Positions 31,049 through 40,120 of a DNA stretch of 64,000 nt are shown here, one piece after another. The notes below the pieces were generated by a model, which worked only from the letters and a program-made list of their open reading frames with translations, was not told the DNA's origin and made no database searches. The first letter of the stretch is position 1; every line of letters starts with the position of its first letter. A program made the position numbers and the translations under genes. The stretch lies in contig NZ_CP022584.1 of the NCBI RefSeq assembly GCF_002240225.1, forward strand, positions 4,565,850 through 4,629,849. The letters run 5' to 3'. Origin of the DNA: Paenibacillus physcomitrellae. GTDB taxonomy: Bacteria; Bacillota; Bacilli; Paenibacillales; Paenibacillaceae.

Positions 31049-31618
31049 ATGTGGGTTTATGAGAAGAAATTGCAATATCCAGTCCGGGTAGGCAAATGTG
31101 ATCCCCGCATGGCGAAACTGCTGCTTGAGCAATATGGGGGAGCAGACGGCGAATTGGCTGCGGCCCTACGTTACCTGAACCAACGTTATACGATTCCTGA
31201 TAAAGTTATAGGACTGCTTAATGATATAGGCACTGAGGAATTTGCTCACCTTGAAATGATTGCTACGATGGTCTACAAGTTGACTAAGGACGCAACCGTT
31301 GAGCAGCTTAAAGCGGCCGGACTTGATCCGCATTACGTCAATCACGACAGTGCTTTGTATTATCAAAATGCCGCTGGCGTGCCATGGACAGCTACTTACA
31401 TTCAGGCAAAAGGCGATCCGATTGCCGATCTCTACGAAGATATTGCGGCTGAGGAAAAGGCGCGGGCTACATATCAGTGGCTGATCGACATGACCGATGA
31501 TGTCGACATCCAGGACGGCCTGAAATTCCTGCGCGAGCGGGAAATTGTGCATTCGCTCAGATTCCGGGAAGCCGTGGAGATCTTGAAAGACGACCGGGAG
31601 ACGAAGAAGATTTTTTGA
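31049..31618 (+). CDS. cotJC: Spore coat protein CotJC (manganese catalase fold)
   Basis: 189 residues. Ferritin-like protein related to Mn catalase: metal ligands in EFAHLEMIATMV and EEKARATYQWL, and the C-terminal REREIVHSLRFREAVE. CotJC is expected in the spore coat, possibly protecting against peroxide. It follows cotJB by 50 bases with AGGAGGGATCG before ATG. Confidence 0.95.
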   Translation: MWVYEKKLQYPVRVGKCDPRMAKLLLEQYGGADGELAAALRYLNQRYTIPDKVIGLLNDIGTEEFAHLEMIATMVYKLTKDATVEQLKAAGLDPHYVNHDSALYYQNAAGVPWTATYIQAKGDPIADLYEDIAAEEKARATYQWLIDMTDDVDIQDGLKFLREREIVHSLRFREAVEILKDDRETKKIF

Positions 31619-31642
31619 GGGCTCTATAAAGGTATTAAAAGA

Positions 31643-31690
31643 TGTGGCGACCTTCCCCGTAAATACGGTTAAGAGGTCGCCACATTTATT
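31643..31690. terminator. Bidirectional terminator after cotJC
   Basis: Stem TGTGGCGACCT (31643-31653) with AGGTCGCCACA (31674-31684), 20-base loop, then TTTATTT. It separates the convergent cotJC and GGDEF genes. Confidence 0.8.
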
Positions 31691-31744
31691 TAAGCTGACT
31701 GAGGGTCTGTTTATACGTTTTTTTTGATCTAAGCAGTTCTAGCT

Positions 31745-32836
31745 TCAAATAGCAATTTGATTTTTGCCAGAGCGTTTAGCCAGATACAGCAGGGAGTCCG
31801 TTTCTTCAAACAGGTTTTCCCGGGAAATCCCGCTGATATAGCTTTTCAGCCCTATGCTGACGGTTACGGCTTTTCCGCCCAGCTCATCGAAATCTGTCTC
31901 AGAAATTCGGTTTCTGATCGTTTCAAGTACAGTGTAAGATTCATGCAGCTCTTTACCATAGAGCAGAAGGGCAAATTCCTCGCCGCCATAACGGAAGGCC
32001 ATGTCATGGGGTTCCAGATTCTCACGGATGATTCTTGAGACATGGAGGAGAATAAGATCCCCGGCCCTGTGTCCGTATTGGTCGTTGACCATTTTGAAAT
32101 TGTCGATATCCAGCAGTGCCAGGTGAAAACCTTCACCTTGTTGGCCGCGTTCCAAGGCTGTATCAAAGAAAAGCTGAAACGTGCTGTGATTGTATAGCCC
32201 GGTTTGGGCATCTTTCCTTGATTGCTTCATGATCTGCCGTTTCTCTTTCTGCGCCCGCTCCAGATCTTGTACAAGCTCTCTTCCGCTGATGATAATAATG
32301 GCAGATACAAGGGTGCTGACAAGCAGGAAAATCGGCACCGAAAGCAGATCAAACGGGGTCAGGAAAGTACGAAACCAGGAATCCCCGAAATACATGGCCA
32401 GAAAGGCAATCGTTTGAAGGACGGACGTAAACAGGGTCAAATCCATTCGGAAAAAGATCGTCGAAGCCATTATGGGCAGAAGCAGCATGGCTGTGATGAT
32501 CCGGATATCCATATTTAAATGGATGATCTCCAGAGAAAGGACCGCACCCGCTCCAAATAAACTGAAAAAGGTGTATTTGGGTGCCCATTTGTGAATCAGT
32601 TCAGCAATGACAACCGCCGTTCCCATCATCAGGGCAGGATACAGCAGAATATCCATGTAGAAGTCACGAGTTGTAATATCATAGGGTATAAGCCAGTAAG
32701 CAAACAGCTGAGCTGCGCCGTGAAGGACAATGATAATCCAGTAAACCCGCAGAAACCAGCGAATCCAGCTGCTCTGCCTATGCAGGGAGAGGGCGGACGG
32801 AGTAAAGAAATCTGTCATTTTCAAAGGTTTCACCAC
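31745..32836 (-). CDS. Membrane-bound GGDEF diguanylate cyclase
   Basis: 363 residues. The N-terminal 185 residues have about six hydrophobic helices (a 5-6TM sensor), then a short coiled segment (186-208) and a GGDEF domain (209-363) with the active-site motif GGEEF at 284-288 and DIDNFKMVND at 243-252. It should make cyclic di-GMP. The inhibitory RxxD site is not seen: the matching place reads EPHD. The start is GTG at 32836 by the longest frame, but ATG at 32818 (MTDFF) is equally likely; neither has a strong ribosome site. Confidence 0.88.
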   Translation of the reverse strand: MVKPLKMTDFFTPSALSLHRQSSWIRWFLRVYWIIIVLHGAAQLFAYWLIPYDITTRDFYMDILLYPALMMGTAVVIAELIHKWAPKYTFFSLFGAGAVLSLEIIHLNMDIRIITAMLLLPIMASTIFFRMDLTLFTSVLQTIAFLAMYFGDSWFRTFLTPFDLLSVPIFLLVSTLVSAIIIISGRELVQDLERAQKEKRQIMKQSRKDAQTGLYNHSTFQLFFDTALERGQQGEGFHLALLDIDNFKMVNDQYGHRAGDLILLHVSRIIRENLEPHDMAFRYGGEEFALLLYGKELHESYTVLETIRNRISETDFDELGGKAVTVSIGLKSYISGISRENLFEETDSLLYLAKRSGKNQIAI

Positions 32837-33138
32837 ACGAATTAGGAAATAGAAAAAGTGACTGAATGTTTGTCCATTAGCCTGACAAATGTAGAATCCG
32901 ATCTTCTGCCCAACAGACTTATTGTAAATTAATCCCTTCTGTCTGCCAACAAGTTTTACGGCAATTTCGGATTCAACTACATTTTCGGGGTGAAAACAAT
33001 AGAGGATTCCTGTTTGCCGGATATCAGGCTTTGCCTTTATGATAAGAATTATCGGATGAATTATCAGATCAGGAATGCAAAAAAATGAATAAAATAATAG
33101 AAATGAAAGAACATCTGGGAGCAGCAGGAGGAATGGTT
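32837..33138. other. Intergenic region between the GGDEF and phosphatase genes
   Basis: About 300 bases, AT-rich, no gene. A possible sigma-A promoter for the rightward genes is TTGCCG (33014-33019), 18 bases, TATGAT (33038-33043). An upstream ATG at 33085 lacks a ribosome site. Confidence 0.45.
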
Positions 33139-33849
33139 ATGGACAGGGTGATTGCCATCAGTGATATTCACGGGGAGCTGGACAAGCTGACAAGGCTGCT
33201 GAAGGCAGCCGATTATAAGCCGGACAAAGATCAGCTTATTTTGCTCGGGGATTATATAGATCGGGGGCCGCAGTCCAGGCAGGTTCTAGATATGGTCATC
33301 GGTCTCCAAAGACAAGGAGCTTTTCTGCTGAAAGGCAATCATGAGGATTTGATGATTCAGGCGCTGACCACCAAGGAAGAACAGCCGTGGAACCGCTGGG
33401 TGGTCCGTAATGGCGGGGACAAAACGCTGCTCAGCTATGGATTGTTTGAACGCGATTTCCAATCGAAGGGGACAGGAGAGTCCTTTCGCATGCCGGTCAT
33501 GTATGCTCCGGAGCTTTGGAAGCATCTTGAATTTGTGCAAAGCCTGGATCATTATATTGAAACCGATGACTTTATTTTTGTCCATGGCGGGGTGGATCCC
33601 GAGCAGGAGCTGGCCCAAACGCCGCCTTATACGCTGATGTGGATACGGACTCCGTTTCACAACGGATATGCCGGCAAGAAGAAAGTGGTGTTCGGCCATA
33701 CACCGACCAGCGGTCTTCATGGCGATGCGGCTAACAATCATGTATATTATGGGGAAAATAACATTATCGGCATCGATGGCGGCGCCGTTTTCGGCGGTCA
33801 GCTTAATGCGCTGGATGTAACAAACGGCATCGTTTATTACGTTCGATGA
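33139..33849 (+). CDS. Metallophosphoesterase (Ser/Thr protein phosphatase/ApaH-like)
   Basis: 236 residues from ATG 33139, chosen because AGGAGG (33126-33131) is 7 bases upstream. PPP-family metal motifs are complete: ISDIHGELD, LLGDYIDRGPQS, LLKGNHED, and VFGHTPTSG. Substrate could be phosphoprotein or diadenosine tetraphosphate; the sequence does not separate these. It is followed 90 bases later by a HAD gene. Confidence 0.85.
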   Translation: MDRVIAISDIHGELDKLTRLLKAADYKPDKDQLILLGDYIDRGPQSRQVLDMVIGLQRQGAFLLKGNHEDLMIQALTTKEEQPWNRWVVRNGGDKTLLSYGLFERDFQSKGTGESFRMPVMYAPELWKHLEFVQSLDHYIETDDFIFVHGGVDPEQELAQTPPYTLMWIRTPFHNGYAGKKKVVFGHTPTSGLHGDAANNHVYYGENNIIGIDGGAVFGGQLNALDVTNGIVYYVR

Positions 33850-33939
33850 AACGTTAACGAAAAACAAATAGAAACTGAACAGAAAACGAACAAAAGATAT
33901 ATCCGCTAACAGCGGATGATCAGGAGGAGACAGTAGATC

Positions 33940-34629
33940 ATGGAAACCAGCAAGCCGTTGATTAAACCGCAGGCGATTGTATTTGATATGGACGGGACTT
34001 TGTTTCAAACGGAAACACTGCTGATCCCGGCTTATCACAATGTGTTTAATAAATTGCGCGAAGAAGGACTTTATACCGGAGAGACGCCTCCGGAGCAGCT
34101 GATGCTGGGCAGCCTGGGCATGCTGCTGGAAGACATCTGGAAGGTGGTCATGCCTAAAGAACAGGTTCATGTTCACCGCAGAGCCGATGAGTTGCTGCTG
34201 CAGTTTGAACTTCAAGGGCTGCAGGAGGCTACTTCCAAGCTTTATCCGTCTGTTCCAAATACGCTTTGGGAGCTGCATGATCGCGGCGTGAAGCTGTTTG
34301 TTGCCAGCAACGGCCTGGAGCATTATGTGAAAGGTGTGGCTGCAGCCCATCAGATCGCGCCTTTGTTTGACGGCTTATACAGCGCCGGAGAATATGCAAC
34401 CACCTCCAAGGTGGATTTGCTTCGGCGCCTGATGGACGACCATGGAATGGAGAGAATCTGGATGGTCGGCGACCGCTCCTCCGATGTAGAAGCGGGCATC
34501 AAGAACGGGCAGACGGTAATCGGCTGCGCTTATGCCGGTTTTGGCAAAGAAGATGAGCTGAAAGGCTCGGATGTGCTGATCGACGATTTCAGCCAGCTCT
34601 TGGCGTTATATGATCAGGCAGCAGAATAA
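33940..34629 (+). CDS. HAD-superfamily hydrolase
   Basis: 229 residues. Motif I DMDGTLFQTE (about 17-26), motif II VASNG (about 124), motif III/IV with K in TTSKVDLLRR and GDRSSDVEAG. A helical cap domain (about 30-90) places it with phosphoglycolate phosphatase-like enzymes. Substrate unknown. AGGAGGAG precedes the ATG. Confidence 0.87.
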   Translation: METSKPLIKPQAIVFDMDGTLFQTETLLIPAYHNVFNKLREEGLYTGETPPEQLMLGSLGMLLEDIWKVVMPKEQVHVHRRADELLLQFELQGLQEATSKLYPSVPNTLWELHDRGVKLFVASNGLEHYVKGVAAAHQIAPLFDGLYSAGEYATTSKVDLLRRLMDDHGMERIWMVGDRSSDVEAGIKNGQTVIGCAYAGFGKEDELKGSDVLIDDFSQLLALYDQAAE

Positions 34630-34641
34630 GCCATGAACGGC

Positions 34642-34676
34642 AAAACAGACCCTTAATCAAGAGGGTCTGTTTTTTT
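34642..34676. terminator. Terminator overlapping the 3' end of the YheC/D cluster
   Basis: Stem AAAACAGACCCT with AGGGTCTGTTTT followed by TTTTT on the + strand, ending the HAD transcript. Its right arm lies inside the last codons of the leftward ATP-grasp gene (stop at 34653-34655), so the two convergent genes share it. Confidence 0.85.
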
Positions 34677-35768
34677 AGCTTTTTGTTTATAGGACCATAA
34701 AGCATATTCCAGCGGCTTCAGGATGGCGTTGCGGTAGGCTTCCTTGTCTCCGCTTCGGGCAAATACTTCCCGGGCCGGCTTCGGGTTAACCTCCAGCACG
34801 TAGATGTGGCCACTGCGGTCAATGGCCAAATCGAGCGCGAGCTCGCACAGAGGCCCATAAAGCCCATCCAGATACGACGCTATGCCAAGGCTTACTCTCT
34901 CGGCCTCGTGCCGCACCTCAGCTACCTTTTGCTCCGAATGTATCCATGTCTTGAGCAGTGTATTCATCTCCGCGGCCGAACCTCCGCCATGCAGGTTGGA
35001 GGTCACGCTGCGTGCGGGACCAATCCTTCCCGCACAGCCGGTCACGGACCAGACACCGCTGCCGTTTTTCTGCACCAGCATTCGGTAGTCGTGTACTCGG
35101 CCGTTTGGCAGCCTGATGTCGATGCCTTCCTGTACCAGAAACCGGGTGCCTTTTTTCCAGTTCAGCAAATAGGGTCCCATCCGGGAAAGGTGCAGCTTCT
35201 GAGGGGGAACAATCTTCCGCTGCCGGTTCCGTCCCTGGATTCTGTACATTTGCGAGCCGAGTTTCTCAATGCAGAGGATCCCCCGGCCGCCGGTGCCTTG
35301 AATCGGTTTAATGTAAATGCAGTTATTTTTCTTCAGCATGGCATATATATCCGAAAGAGAATTGAAATAGTCAGTGTCCGGCAAATAGTTCTTGAATTCG
35401 GGCCTGCGTGACAACACCTGATAAATCGTCCACTTGTCCCGCAGAGGTTTGTTGAGGAAATGAAGATGTCCGTAACGTCTGCGGAAAATGCGGAGCTGTT
35501 CGAATCGTTTGCTCTTCTGGATGCGGCAGCGGTCAAAAATCATATCGGGAAAAGGCCGCCAGGAACGCGACCATTTCCCCTGGATAGGATCGAACATCAT
35601 CGCCTGGATCTTATTTTTATCCGCACTGACGTCGGAGGGGGTAAAAACAATCACTTTTAAGCCGATTTTATGCCCTTCCAGTGTCATGCGTTCGTAAATT
35701 TTCCGTTCTTCAAGCTGTTTTCTGTCATTCAGATACAGCGTCAGAATGCCGAGTACGGGCTGCGGCAA
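34653..35768 (-). CDS. YheC/YheD-family ATP-grasp protein, short form (E)
   Basis: 371 residues from TTG 35768; AAGG of the AAGAAGG site is 7 bases upstream, while the longer GTG at 35777 sits on the site itself. YheC-like plan: Rossmann-like N-terminus (PVLGILTLYLND), then an ATP-grasp core with KPIQGTGGRGI, DYRMLVQKNG and the acidic/terminal EVNPKPAR motif. ATP-grasp enzymes join a carboxylate to an amine or thiol through an acyl phosphate. Bacillus YheC/D are spore-coat associated, with no known substrate. Last gene of a leftward cluster of five such proteins. Confidence 0.88.
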   Translation of the reverse strand: MPQPVLGILTLYLNDRKQLEERKIYERMTLEGHKIGLKVIVFTPSDVSADKNKIQAMMFDPIQGKWSRSWRPFPDMIFDRCRIQKSKRFEQLRIFRRRYGHLHFLNKPLRDKWTIYQVLSRRPEFKNYLPDTDYFNSLSDIYAMLKKNNCIYIKPIQGTGGRGILCIEKLGSQMYRIQGRNRQRKIVPPQKLHLSRMGPYLLNWKKGTRFLVQEGIDIRLPNGRVHDYRMLVQKNGSGVWSVTGCAGRIGPARSVTSNLHGGGSAAEMNTLLKTWIHSEQKVAEVRHEAERVSLGIASYLDGLYGPLCELALDLAIDRSGHIYVLEVNPKPAREVFARSGDKEAYRNAILKPLEYALWSYKQKAKKTDPLD

Positions 35769-35798
35769 AATATTCACCTTCTTTTTTGGGAAGTTGGC

Positions 35799-36287
35799 TT
35801 ACCGGCTGCCGGAGCGCTCTTCAAAGTCCCCGGGCTTCCCTGATAAAAGAAGCGTTGGTTTACCGGTTGGTCCTGTAGTAATCCCGCCGGCCGACAACCC
35901 GGCCTTGAAGCACATTTTAAGGCTGGCCAGGTTATCCAGGGCTACTTTACAATTGAGCTGTCCCATTTGCTCCAGCTGTGCTTTCATCAGGAGAGTGCCT
36001 ATGCCTCTGCTGCGATAAAGCGGGTGTACAACAACTGCGCTCAAGTCTTTGCCGTACCCAGCCGTGCAAAGAACACCGGCCAGGCGCCGGCCGTCCTCTG
36101 TCCATACTACAGCTTGCATAATCCCGGTCCCCGGCTCGGCAAAGGACTGTGGAGTCAAGCGGAGAACAGAGCGATAAGCATCCTCTGTAATTCGTTTAGA
36201 TCCATATTTTCGTATGAAAGCCAGCAGGGTGCTGTGATACCTTTCCCAGGAAGCAAGCTCTTCCGGCCTAACGGAGGATATTTGCAT
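35799..36287 (-). CDS. GNAT-family N-acetyltransferase
   Basis: 162 residues from ATG 36287, set by AAGGAGG 7 bases upstream. GNAT core: beta-4 LSAVVVHPLYRSRGIGTLLM with the acetyl-CoA loop RSRGIG, then NLASLKMCFKAGLS. The first 60 residues are less conserved. It lies 39 bases after the ATP-grasp gene at 36327 and 30 bases before the one at 34653. GNAT folds can also act as peptide ligases, so it may work on the same molecule as its neighbours (inference). Confidence 0.87.
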   Translation of the reverse strand: MQISSVRPEELASWERYHSTLLAFIRKYGSKRITEDAYRSVLRLTPQSFAEPGTGIMQAVVWTEDGRRLAGVLCTAGYGKDLSAVVVHPLYRSRGIGTLLMKAQLEQMGQLNCKVALDNLASLKMCFKAGLSAGGITTGPTGKPTLLLSGKPGDFEERSGSR

Positions 36288-36326
36288 CAGATCGCCTCCT
36301 TGTTTGGACATTTCCGGGAGGGCGTG

Positions 36327-37442
36327 TCACCCTTTTTTCGTTTTGGAAAGATAATTGCTGTATTGAAACAGCCGCTGCAGTGATTTTTGACGGATCTGCG
36401 GTTCGTCGAATTTCATGGGTCTAGAATTGGCTTCGAAGAACCAGAGCTTCCCGTCTTCATCCACGCCCAAATCCATCGACATTTCCCCAAGCTTGTGTCC
36501 GCAGGCCCGTTCAATCTGGCGGGCAATGACGAGCGAGGAGGTTCGCGTCAATTCCAGGAGCTCCTCGGTTGTCTCGCTGCCAAAGACCGGCAGCAGCATT
36601 TCCTTTGGATTCTCCACGCTGCCGCCCTGCGGGACATGAGTGGTGATTCTCTTCCGGCCGGCCAGCCTTGCCCCGGTACCGGTAACGGACCAGAAGCCGC
36701 GACTCGTCTTCTGCACCAGCACACGCAGATCAAAGCGGCGTCCCTGATAGCTGGCCAGCTTGATCTCCTGCTGCATGATGTAAGGCGTTTTGCCGGTTTC
36801 AAGCCGAATTCGCCGCCAGAGCAGCGGGAATTTGCTTGTTTTATAAATTACGTTCCGGTTTGGAGCCTGGATAATCAGCTTGTAAGGTTTCTTATCCTGA
36901 GGGTCGTGGGTGAGCTTCATGATGCCTTTGCCGGCTTTGCCGCTCTCAGGCTTCAGATACAGCTGCGGATATTCAGCAAGCATAGCCGCAAGTGAAGACC
37001 GGGAGCCGAGCCGTTTCGTGGCAGGTACAAACCCGGCCGTCTGTTTGGATTTTCTCAGCCAGCCGAACAGCTTCCATTTGTTGAAGAAAAAGGGGTTAAA
37101 CAGCTGAATATGCGGGTGGCTTAAGCAGGCACTGATCTTCCGCTGGATGACGCCTTTCTTCTCCTCCTCGCGGTTGGGAATGCGGCTATAAATGATATCC
37201 GGCAGCGGGAACGACTGCTGGATCCATTGCTTGCCGTCGGCTTGATAGGTGTAGCCCTGTACCTGATCTGCAGACAGCTTGAGGTCACGGGTAGTCAGCA
37301 CATACACCTGATAACCGAGCTCTTTGCCGGTTTTGAGAATGTCCCGGAAGTTGGCGTGGTTACCGGCAAATTTACGGGCCGGATCAGCAACCGTCAGGAC
37401 CGCTATCACCGGTTTGTGGTCATCCTGGCTGGTGAAGCTCAT
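36327..37442 (-). CDS. YheC/YheD-family ATP-grasp protein, short form (D)
   Basis: 371 residues. Short YheC-like form without the N-terminal repeat domain. ATP-grasp signatures: LKPESGKAGKGIMKL, FDLRVLVQKTS, GEMSMDLGVDEDGKLWFFEANSRP. Its ATG overlaps the stop of the preceding long paralogue by 4 bases (ATGA), so it is probably translationally coupled to it. GGAGGAAGC precedes the start. Confidence 0.9.
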   Translation of the reverse strand: MSFTSQDDHKPVIAVLTVADPARKFAGNHANFRDILKTGKELGYQVYVLTTRDLKLSADQVQGYTYQADGKQWIQQSFPLPDIIYSRIPNREEEKKGVIQRKISACLSHPHIQLFNPFFFNKWKLFGWLRKSKQTAGFVPATKRLGSRSSLAAMLAEYPQLYLKPESGKAGKGIMKLTHDPQDKKPYKLIIQAPNRNVIYKTSKFPLLWRRIRLETGKTPYIMQQEIKLASYQGRRFDLRVLVQKTSRGFWSVTGTGARLAGRKRITTHVPQGGSVENPKEMLLPVFGSETTEELLELTRTSSLVIARQIERACGHKLGEMSMDLGVDEDGKLWFFEANSRPMKFDEPQIRQKSLQRLFQYSNYLSKTKKG

Positions 37443-38818
37443 GCTTCCTCCCTCCTCCGGAATTTACTAAGGTACATACAATGCTCAAGAATATGCTGGA
37501 TAGAGGCGCGGCCCTCCACTTTAAGCTGCGGGTGCTTGAAGATGGAGCGCCCAGGTTTGGCATTGGCTTCAAACATCCAGATATTCTCATCTTTATCGAT
37601 GCCCAGGTCAAAGCCAAGCTCGCCGATCAAATGCTTATGATGCTGTTCGATGCTTTCAGCCAGAGTCACGGCGACCTGTTTGGCTCTCCGCAGCATTTCT
37701 TCGCTCTTCGCGCCAAAAGCGCGTGTCAAAGCCTGCTGCGGGGTCAGCAGCGAGCCGCCGTTTTTGATATGGGTGGTGACGCTGCCTTTGCCGGCCTTTT
37801 TGGCCCCGATTCCGACAACTACCCATTGATTGCGGCCGTTCTTATGCATATGGAAGCGGAAGTCGATCGGACATCCGTCCACTTCGATCAGCCGGATTCC
37901 CTGCTGGACCACATAGCTGCGAAGTCCGCGGCCATGGCGGTGCTGCAGCGTTCTCATTAGCGAACCGAAGCTGCTGAACTTCTGCAGCGCGTTGCCTGAT
38001 TTCCTGCGGTACCGGACAAAATAACCGGTTTGCGGCACATAGGAGATCCGGTAAATACCGTTGCCAAGGCTCCCGCCGCTGGGTTTGTAATACACGATGG
38101 AATGCCGATCCAGCATATCCTTGATTTGATCGCTTGTAGGATTAATGATGGACTCCGGCACATATTTATTTACTGCAGCATCGTGTTCGAGCAGCCGGTA
38201 GATATCGGATTTATTGAAGAAGCTCCAGTTAAAGAAGGGGATTCTTCTGCGAATAAATCGTTCCCGCAGCTGCTGAATCGATGTGGTGGTTTCCGCTCTC
38301 CTGCTTGGCAGGCGATTATAAACAACGTCAGGCAGCGGGACCCGCTGGCGGTAGAAGGTGCCTGATTCATTTAGGAAAAAGCCGTTGACCGTTTCTTCCT
38401 GCCAATTGATGTCCCGCGGGGTGAAGGCGAAAATATAGCACATTCTGCTGCCTTCCCGAAGCAGCGACTTGATGAACCCGGTCCGGGAGCCAAACGGCTG
38501 TTGGGCAGAGGAGGTAGGGCCATCAGAGAGAACGCCGATGAGGGGTCCAATCTGCACCTCGTCGTTTTGGTTCAGGCTACGCAGGAAGATGGAGCCGGTT
38601 TTTGGAACGCGAATCCCACGCCGTACGCCTGAAGCCAGATAGAGATGATTACCGGATTTGCGGATCGGCTTTACGGATGCATACATTCGGTCAGCGCCCA
38701 GCCGCAGATTCACCTTCTTTTTACCGCTCAGTTTGAGCTTTTTGAGCAGGGAGCCCGATACATAGACGACGCTTTGGGGCTGCTGGGTAAAGTGCACATT
38801 GCAGAAAGTCAAACTCAT
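37439..38818 (-). CDS. YheC/YheD-family ATP-grasp protein, long form (C)
   Basis: 459 residues. YheD-like, with an extra N-terminal domain (1-95) built of two similar halves (18-41 and 59-82, spaced 41), ending at IGPLIGVL. Then the ATP-grasp core: YKPSGGSLGNGIYRI, DFRFHMHKNGR, GELGFDLGIDKDENIWMFEA followed by NAKPGRS. The ATG follows TAGGAGG. A 28-codon ORF ends 3 bases before its start. Confidence 0.9.
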   Translation of the reverse strand: MSLTFCNVHFTQQPQSVVYVSGSLLKKLKLSGKKKVNLRLGADRMYASVKPIRKSGNHLYLASGVRRGIRVPKTGSIFLRSLNQNDEVQIGPLIGVLSDGPTSSAQQPFGSRTGFIKSLLREGSRMCYIFAFTPRDINWQEETVNGFFLNESGTFYRQRVPLPDVVYNRLPSRRAETTTSIQQLRERFIRRRIPFFNWSFFNKSDIYRLLEHDAAVNKYVPESIINPTSDQIKDMLDRHSIVYYKPSGGSLGNGIYRISYVPQTGYFVRYRRKSGNALQKFSSFGSLMRTLQHRHGRGLRSYVVQQGIRLIEVDGCPIDFRFHMHKNGRNQWVVVGIGAKKAGKGSVTTHIKNGGSLLTPQQALTRAFGAKSEEMLRRAKQVAVTLAESIEQHHKHLIGELGFDLGIDKDENIWMFEANAKPGRSIFKHPQLKVEGRASIQHILEHCMYLSKFRRREEA

Positions 38819-38821
38819 GGG

Positions 38822-38908
38822 TTATCCTCCTAAGAGTTTTGCTGCGCGAAGCCCATATTCCATGAACACACGCGGCAAATAATCTTCAATTGAAGCGTTA
38901 GCTTTCAT
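38822..38908 (-). CDS. Possible 28-residue microprotein between ATP-grasp genes
   Basis: Short frame starting MKANASIEDYLPR and ending LRAAKLLGG, then TAA. It starts 18 bases after the stop of paralogue B and stops 3 bases before the ATG of paralogue C. Its last codons contain the ribosome site of C, so translation of the two could be coupled. Only a weak ribosome site (GCTGAG) precedes it. It is mixed in charge and looks helical. It fills an otherwise unexplained 108-base gap in a tight cluster, and ends in Gly-Gly. It could be a chance frame; no homologue is known to me. Confidence 0.4.
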   Translation of the reverse strand: MKANASIEDYLPRVFMEYGLRAAKLLGG

Positions 38909-38926
38909 TACGAAATCTCAGCCGCT

Positions 38927-40075
38927 TCAACTGGTTTCAGGTTGCTTCAGCAAATAACAAGCGTATAACACGGGATTCTCCACGGCTTTTCTGGCTCCGC
39001 TGCTGTCTCCGATTCCGAAGAAAGCGCTGCGGCCGGGCTTTGAATTCACTTCGAGCAGCCAGATCCGTGCTTCCGAATCAATACCGAAATCAAGGCCGAG
39101 CTCTGCGAGTCTGCCAAACCGTTCTTCCAGATAAGGAGGAATAACGGCGGACAATTGGCGAAGGTTGGCGATAATCGACCGGGCAGCCGTTGGTCCAAAT
39201 TCACGGCTCAGCAGCTGGTCTGCCCGGCAGGCTTTGCCGCCCCCGTGCAGATTGGAGGTCAAAGAACCGGCTTTGCCGACCCGGGCGGCCATTCCGGTCA
39301 TCGACCATTGGCCTTCTTTGCCTTTTTGCATAAGCACCCGGATATCAAATGGTTCCCCGGAACGAGTTGAAAGCCTCAGCTTGGGCTGTGCTAGAAAAGG
39401 TTTGCCCCGTCGCAGCGATTCGATATAACGGGCGGTATCCCGGCCTGAATGGAACCTGTGCTGAAAGACCTCGTTGCTGATGTCACGGCCCGACAGCAGG
39501 TACACACGCCGCTCTCCGAATTGACGTTCCTTAAGATGAAGCGCCAGTTTGCCATGGGTACCGAACTGGGGTTTTAGAAATATCTCTCCTTGCCAGCGGT
39601 TAAGCAGTTCTTTTAATTGTCTGAAATTTTCGTATTTAAAGGTTTCGGGCAAATAGGGGGCGATTTCCTGATTTTGTTTAAGCGCCTCATAGACGATCCA
39701 TTTGCCGGCGGTTCCTCTTCCGAGAAGGCGGAACCTGTGTTTCTCGGCGAGTGCCGCAAGCTGCCTTCGTTTCTCCCATTTTTGCGTTCCTGAGCTGAAG
39801 AAACGGTCATAAACCACGTCCGGGAGCGGGAACTTTCGGTTCACCCAGCTTCCATCCCGGAACGTATAACCCGTGATTTGATCTTCATCCGTTTCTGCGC
39901 GGGGCGTGAAGGCATAGGCGGTTAAACCGTGTCCGGATGCGGCAAGACAAAGCTTCCGGGCAAACCCCGACTCGGCGAAAGGAGCCGGACCGTCCGGAGT
40001 TGCCGCAACCAAGATGCCGAGCGTTCCAGTTCTCTTTGGTTGTGCTTGTGATTTAGCCTGCTTTCCAGATTCCAT
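38927..40075 (-). CDS. YheC/YheD-family ATP-grasp protein, short form (B)
   Basis: 382 residues. Short YheC-like form: a polar N-terminal tail (1-17), the opening strand GTLGILVAATPDG, then ATP-grasp core motifs LKPQFGTHGKLALHL, FDIRVLMQKGKEG, LGLDFGIDSEARIWLLEV and NSKPGRSA. AAAGGAG lies 8 bases before the ATG. It follows paralogue A by 45 bases. Confidence 0.9.
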   Translation of the reverse strand: MESGKQAKSQAQPKRTGTLGILVAATPDGPAPFAESGFARKLCLAASGHGLTAYAFTPRAETDEDQITGYTFRDGSWVNRKFPLPDVVYDRFFSSGTQKWEKRRQLAALAEKHRFRLLGRGTAGKWIVYEALKQNQEIAPYLPETFKYENFRQLKELLNRWQGEIFLKPQFGTHGKLALHLKERQFGERRVYLLSGRDISNEVFQHRFHSGRDTARYIESLRRGKPFLAQPKLRLSTRSGEPFDIRVLMQKGKEGQWSMTGMAARVGKAGSLTSNLHGGGKACRADQLLSREFGPTAARSIIANLRQLSAVIPPYLEERFGRLAELGLDFGIDSEARIWLLEVNSKPGRSAFFGIGDSSGARKAVENPVLYACYLLKQPETS

Positions 40076-40120
40076 ATTGGAGGCTCCTTTCGCTGCGGAT
40101 GTCTTCCCGGAGGCATCCTG

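Noticed and set aside
33286..34350. 354-codon open frame on the - strand across the phosphatase and HAD genes
   Set aside because: It spans two well-supported + strand genes and their spacer, and has no protein-like features.
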